Assembly: GCA_007119985.1 (NCBI GenBank)
Contig: SKOQ01000115.1
Coordinates: 1 to 57,462 of the forward strand
Direction of reading: 5' to 3'
DNA: 57,462 bases
Source: Marinospirillum sp.
GTDB lineage: Bacteria; Pseudomonadota; Gammaproteobacteria; Pseudomonadales; Halomonadaceae
Part shown: positions 53,780 through 57,462 of the stretch, one piece after another
Layout of the letters: each line of letters opens with the position of its first letter
Position numbering within the stretch: position 1 is the first letter of the stretch
The notes under the pieces: generated by a model
Told to the model about the DNA's origin: nothing
What the model saw: only the letters and a program-made list of their open reading frames with translations
Database searches by the model: none
Translations under genes and position numbers: made by a program

Positions 53780-54753
53780 TGGACTCCTTATGGCGTCGCT
53801 GGCGCGAAGCCTTGCAGTATAGGATTTTGCAGCGCAAGGTCTTGCACCCAAAAGCCAGCGATGCTCTTCCCGATGCGGTGCCGCTCAGTGTGAGTTTAGA
53901 AACACTCTTATCACTGCGTCATGGCGCGACTGAGCAGTGGCTTCTCCAACTCGAGCAGGCCAGCCGCCCAGAAGCCCAAGGCACCCTGAGCCCCTTGCTA
54001 GGGCGAGGTCTGGAGTTTAAAGAACACCGTTTATATCAAAGCGGCGATGATCCTCGCCATCTCGATTGGAAGGTCACTGCACGCCGCGGCCAGGCTTACA
54101 CACGCCTGTATCACCAAGAACGCCAGCGCCCGTGGGTGCTGCTGGTGGATCAAAGCTCAGCCATGCAGTTTGGTCAGCAGGGGAATAAGCTGGTGCAAGC
54201 AGCCCGTCTCGCCGCCCAGATGGGATGGGCCATCTTGGCGCAGCAGGATCAGCTCGCGCTGTGGATAGAAACCGATCAGCAGGGCTACTGGCAAGCCCGG
54301 CACACACAAGCGCGGCACTGGGTACACACCTTGGCTTTTATTGCGCAACATCAGCAGCAGCTGGGATCGCTCCAGCCTCGCGCTGCCGATCAGTGGGAGC
54401 AACTTCTCCCTCAATTGGCGGCCCGCCTACCTCGCGCAGCACAGGTGGTGCTCATCAGTGACTTTCAAGGCTTCGATGCCTGGGATCAGCTCGACAAGTT
54501 GGCAGGGCAAGCTCGCTTATGGCTGATCCATTTGACCGACCCTCTAGATGCCGATCTGGTGCAAGAAGGCGCGTGGATACGCTCCGGCCATCAAGATCTG
54601 CCTCTTTCACCGGCATTGCGCGAGGCGTGGAAACAAGCCTTTATCGATCGTCAGCAGGCTTTGCAAAAGATGGTTCAGGGGCGAGGACTCTATTTAGAGC
54701 GCCCAACAAAATCAGAGACACAGAAGCCGCTGATGCAGGACTTCATGAGGTGA
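53776..54753 (+). CDS. DUF58 protein of the MoxR/Bat cluster
   Basis: A 325-residue protein with the DUF58 core. The typical LLGRGLEFKEHRLYQSGDDPRHLDWKVTARRGQAYTRLYHQERQRP precedes a VWA-like region with VLLVDQSSAMQFGQQGNKLV (DxSxA, a variant of the MIDAS DxSxS). Start ATG 53776 overlaps the moxR stop by 4 bases, implying coupled translation; the frame could also begin at TTG 53770 or ATG 53779. It probably acts with MoxR; its molecular function is not known. Confidence 0.9.
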   Translation: MMDSLWRRWREALQYRILQRKVLHPKASDALPDAVPLSVSLETLLSLRHGATEQWLLQLEQASRPEAQGTLSPLLGRGLEFKEHRLYQSGDDPRHLDWKVTARRGQAYTRLYHQERQRPWVLLVDQSSAMQFGQQGNKLVQAARLAAQMGWAILAQQDQLALWIETDQQGYWQARHTQARHWVHTLAFIAQHQQQLGSLQPRAADQWEQLLPQLAARLPRAAQVVLISDFQGFDAWDQLDKLAGQARLWLIHLTDPLDADLVQEGAWIRSGHQDLPLSPALREAWKQAFIDRQQALQKMVQGRGLYLERPTKSETQKPLMQDFMR

Positions 54754-54855
54754 TGCAGTGTTGATCAAAGGCATCCTTACCAGTTTACAACAGGATTCCA
54801 GCGCACAAAGAGGTAAACTAGACGATGTTTTTTATATGAAGGATAGAAGAAAGTC

Positions 54856-55338
54856 ATGAATTTTGATGCACTCCAACAACAGCTGGCTCCACTTCTGCCG
54901 CCCTTGCCTGAGAACACCTGGCCTCTTTGGGTCTGGCTGGCAGCAGGGGGAGCAAGCCTTGTGTTTGTCCTGCTGTTGTTTTTTCTACGCTGGTTCCGGC
55001 TGACGGCCACACGCCGCTATGCCTATCAAGAGCTCCAAGCGATCTACCAGCGCTATCTCACCAATCAAGATGCGCCACGTTATTTATATGAGATCAATCT
55101 CCTGTTACGGCGTATCGCGGTGCGTAATTTTCAGCGTGATCATGTGGCCAGTCTGACCGGAGAAGAGTGGCTCACCTTCCTCGATTGGAGTAAAGGCCCA
55201 TGCAAAGATCCTCAGGCTAGTTTTAAAGAGGGCAGCGGCCGCATTCTGGCTTGGGGGGCTTATCATGCCCAGCCACAAGAATTTGATGCCGAACAGCTGC
55301 GCCTCTTGGTGCGAACATGGATACGTCGGCAAACCTAA
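54856..55338 (+). CDS. DUF4381 membrane protein of the Bat cluster
   Basis: A 160-residue protein with one membrane helix near the N-terminus (about 27-50, LWVWLAAGGASLVFVLLLFFLRWF) and a charged cytoplasmic part with YLYEINLLLRRIAVRNFQRD and ASLTGEEWLTFLDWS, matching DUF4381. It lies between DUF58 (102 bases) and the BatA-like gene (overlap of 22 bases). In many Gammaproteobacteria it is in this cluster; its function is unknown. Confidence 0.88.
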   Translation: MNFDALQQQLAPLLPPLPENTWPLWVWLAAGGASLVFVLLLFFLRWFRLTATRRYAYQELQAIYQRYLTNQDAPRYLYEINLLLRRIAVRNFQRDHVASLTGEEWLTFLDWSKGPCKDPQASFKEGSGRILAWGAYHAQPQEFDAEQLRLLVRTWIRRQT

Positions 55339-56207
55339 GCTGGGCTTGGCCTTGGGCGCTGCTGCTCTTGCCGCTGCCTTGGTGTCTTGCACGCTTCCAA
55401 CCTGCCAGCTGGGGACAGCCTCAAGCCCTGCGTCTCCCGCTGAGGCATTTCGCTGCAGCGGATCAGCCGCCACTGTCTCATCGACGCTGGGGGCCTTGGG
55501 CTCTCTGGGTGTTGTTGCTGATCGCCCTCGCGCGTCCCGAACTGGATTTAGGCAGCATTGAGGTGCGGCAGGAACAACGCCAACTGATGATGGCGCTGGA
55601 TCTGTCTGGCAGTATGAGTGAGCTGCTGGATGGCCTGCCCCGCCTTGAACAGGCCAAGCGCACACTGCAGACTTTTATTGCACAAAGGCCGCAGGATCAA
55701 ATCGGCCTGCTGGTCTTTGGTGGTGAGGCTTATGTCTATGTTCCTTTAACCGATGATCATGCCCTGCTGCTCGCACAACTCGCGCGTTTAAAGGTCAATC
55801 TGGCTGGGCAAGGAACGGCGATGGGCGATGCGATAGCGCTCGGTGTGGCACAGCTTCAGGCCCATGCACAACACGCCAGTCTGATCCTGCTCAGCGATGG
55901 ACTCAACAATGCAGGTCTCCTCACTCCGGAACAAGCGCTCGAGCTGGCGGCTCAGGCCGGCGTGACCACCCATCTGGTGTTGATGGATCTGACTGCAGAT
56001 CCAGATCTTGAGGCACAGATTCAAGCCACTGGCGGCCAGAGCTTCAGTGCGCTGCAGGCCAGTGAGTTACAACAGATCTATCAACAGCTCCATCAGCTCG
56101 AACCTGTCACACCAACACGCCACTATACTCAGCGTCAGGCCCTGCTCATCTGGCCCTTACTGGCCGTGCTGCTGCTGGCGGCTTGGTTGCGCTGGAGACG
56201 AGGTTAG
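55317..56207 (+). CDS. BatA-like VWA-domain membrane protein
   Basis: A 296-residue protein with two N-terminal membrane helices (about 9-24 and 55-68), a VWA domain (about 85-265) with intact MIDAS (ALDLSGSMSELL, then QIGLLVFGGEAYVYVPLT and ILLSDGLNNAG), and a C-terminal helix (about 275-292). This matches BatA, a metal-binding envelope protein thought to work with MoxR. ATG 55317 overlaps the DUF4381 gene by 22 bases. The next VWA protein gene begins 2 bases after its stop. Confidence 0.9.
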   Translation: MDTSANLSWAWPWALLLLPLPWCLARFQPASWGQPQALRLPLRHFAAADQPPLSHRRWGPWALWVLLLIALARPELDLGSIEVRQEQRQLMMALDLSGSMSELLDGLPRLEQAKRTLQTFIAQRPQDQIGLLVFGGEAYVYVPLTDDHALLLAQLARLKVNLAGQGTAMGDAIALGVAQLQAHAQHASLILLSDGLNNAGLLTPEQALELAAQAGVTTHLVLMDLTADPDLEAQIQATGGQSFSALQASELQQIYQQLHQLEPVTPTRHYTQRQALLIWPLLAVLLLAAWLRWRRG

Positions 56208-56209
56208 CC

Positions 56210-57462
56210 ATGCTCGATTTTTTCGCGCGTCCTTACTGGTTACTGATCTGGCCTTTTTTAGCCTGGTGGCTCCTGGCTTGCTCGTCATCCCCAACCCGCT
56301 GGCGGCTCCCTACGGCACTGGCACCGCGTCTACTCAAAGGTGGTGCGACCTCGGCCAAGCCACCCAGCTGGAGCCAAGGTCTTTTGCCTCAACGTCTTTT
56401 CACAGCCAGCGCTGCCTCTGCTGGGCATCGCTTGTGGGCGCTGCTGACCAGCGCACTGCTGACGCTGGCACTTGCAGGTATCGGCTGGCACCCTGGCGAA
56501 CACTGGCAGCCTCGCGATCAAGCCCTACTGCTGATCATGCAAGAACTGAGTGATGAACCCCATCTCAACACCAGCCAGCGGCGGATTCTGCCACTTTTAC
56601 AAAGCAGGCAGCAGGGTGAATCTGCCTTGATTGTCTTTACCGCACAGGCGCATCTTGCCAGCCCCGCCACGCCAGATCATGCTGCCGTGATTCACCTCTA
56701 TAGTCTGCTCCATCCATCCGTGCTACCCGAAGCGCGAGCCAATCCATCTGTCGCGCTAGAAGGCACGCTACAACTGGCTCGCAGTGTGACAAGCCATCGG
56801 CCTGCAGATTGGCTGCTCTCCACTGCCAGTGCACCTTCGCCGCATCAGCTGAGCAGGTTGAGCCTACCCGCTGGCGTCGAACTACATTGGCTACTTGAGG
56901 CTGAACCCAGTCCCGCACTCCTTGCCGCCGCGCCCGATCAATTCCACTTTTATGGCCCATCCGCACTGCCAAGGTTCACAGCTCAGGATCGACAAGATCG
57001 CCTGCTCCAAGACGCAGTCCTTTTTCAGGAACAAAGCCACTGGGCACTATTATTGGCGCTGTTGCTGATCGGCACACGCTGGGCGCTCAGCTGTGGCCGC
57101 TTCACGCCTTGGCTTGTCCTCCTACTCTGCCTCCCGATGGCGGAGGTGAGTCTGGCCCAAGCGCATGCGCTGCGTGATCAAGAAGCCCAAGCGCATCAGC
57201 TGTTTGCACAAGAGCGGTATGCCGCTGCCGCCAGCGCTTTTATCCAGCTGATCACCGCGCACTACCCTGATACGCTTGCCGATCAAGCGCTCAGCATCAC
57301 CGCCCAACGCTGGGCTTACAATGCAGGCACCAGCTGGCTGATGGCAGGAGAACCTGAGCAGGCACAGCACTGGCTCAACAAAGCCCAGGAGCTGGATTTT
57401 TTACCCGTCTGCGTTCACAGCCAGCTGGCACAGCGACTGATCGCCCATCCTTTAGAAGCCCC
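56210..57462 (+). CDS. BatB-like VWA/TPR protein without a normal MIDAS (C-terminus cut by window edge)
   Basis: The frame is open from ATG 56210 (MLDFFARPYWLLIWPFL) to the right edge: 417 codons so far. The N-terminal membrane helix (about 7-24) and a second (about 83-98) precede a VWA-like region (about 105-235) that keeps the family layout (VFTAQAHLASPATPDHAAV and VALEGTLQLARSV). A third membrane segment lies at about 285-310, then a helical region with TPR-like pattern (FAQERYAAAASAFIQL). Where BatB proteins have DxSxS, this one has LLLIMQELSDEP, so the metal site looks broken. It follows the BatA-like gene by 2 bases. The function of the rest cannot be judged. Confidence 0.8.
   Translation, partial: MLDFFARPYWLLIWPFLAWWLLACSSSPTRWRLPTALAPRLLKGGATSAKPPSWSQGLLPQRLFTASAASAGHRLWALLTSALLTLALAGIGWHPGEHWQPRDQALLLIMQELSDEPHLNTSQRRILPLLQSRQQGESALIVFTAQAHLASPATPDHAAVIHLYSLLHPSVLPEARANPSVALEGTLQLARSVTSHRPADWLLSTASAPSPHQLSRLSLPAGVELHWLLEAEPSPALLAAAPDQFHFYGPSALPRFTAQDRQDRLLQDAVLFQEQSHWALLLALLLIGTRWALSCGRFTPWLVLLLCLPMAEVSLAQAHALRDQEAQAHQLFAQERYAAAASAFIQLITAHYPDTLADQALSITAQRWAYNAGTSWLMAGEPEQAQHWLNKAQELDFLPVCVHSQLAQRLIAHPLEA

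Noticed and set aside
1..57462. CRISPR arrays, insertion sequences, prophage or rRNA
   Set aside because: I saw no regularly spaced direct repeats, no transposase frame and no rRNA segments in the window.

Overview
The window looks like chromosomal DNA of a gammaproteobacterium close to the Oceanospirillales/Pseudomonas side of the class. The evidence is a BarA/GacS kinase, a Vfr-like CRP, a single-subunit Pseudomonas-type CysI, a 180-kDa NAD-glutamate dehydrogenase, an AcnD-type methylcitrate pathway and an ExaC/NosP/NahK ethanol locus. The genus cannot be fixed from sequence alone; Marinospirillum-like or Oceanospirillum-like organisms are guesses. Gene density is high. I saw no insertion sequence, prophage, rRNA operon or CRISPR array.

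Layout. 1-5282 (minus): propionate catabolism by the methylcitrate cycle, read gntR-prpB-prpC-acnD, with acnD cut by the left edge. A perfect 16-bp palindrome upstream is the likely operator. 5492-6838: pabB (folate). 7007-12524: a 1475-residue hybrid histidine kinase translationally coupled to a REC-HD-GYP c-di-GMP phosphodiesterase. 12531-20580 (minus): a compact run read DUF2489-yaaR-cysM-relA-mazG-barA, joining stringent response, nucleotide sanitation and Gac signalling. 20756-23413 (minus): ppc with its terminator. 23554-23822: tRNA-Met and tRNA-Asn. 24038-27238: divergent tex and a crp/vfr-like regulator. 27432-29829: carboxynorspermidine decarboxylase and dehydrogenase (alternative polyamine route). 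29851-30687: a DUF1826 gene bracketed by two almost identical terminators. 30754-35304: sulfate assimilation, cysI divergent from cysDN; CysN carries a decayed APS-kinase tail. 35319-38849: XRE regulator divergent from an AGCS amino-acid/sodium symporter and an asparaginase. 38860-39894: pyrD.

40077-45938 is an alcohol-oxidation and NO/redox signalling block: ExaC-like aldehyde dehydrogenase, iron-type alcohol dehydrogenase, FIST/NosP-like sensor, NahK/ErcS'-like hybrid kinase, and a convergent LuxR-type response regulator. 45971-47601: DUF2835, then an intact HipB-like repressor with two operator-like sites and a decayed hipA. 47713-52524 (minus): the giant NAD-glutamate dehydrogenase. 52829-57462: a MoxR/Bat cluster (MoxR, DUF58, DUF4381, BatA-like VWA, BatB-like VWA/TPR cut by the right edge).

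Most of the window is well-known metabolism and regulation. I did not find a clear wholly new system. The most unusual points are the C-terminal domain of CysN that resembles APS kinase but lacks its P-loop, the HipB operator pair left beside a broken hipA, a YaaR/DUF2489 pair leading the cysM-relA-mazG-barA run, a BatB-like protein without a canonical MIDAS, and the paired terminators around DUF1826.
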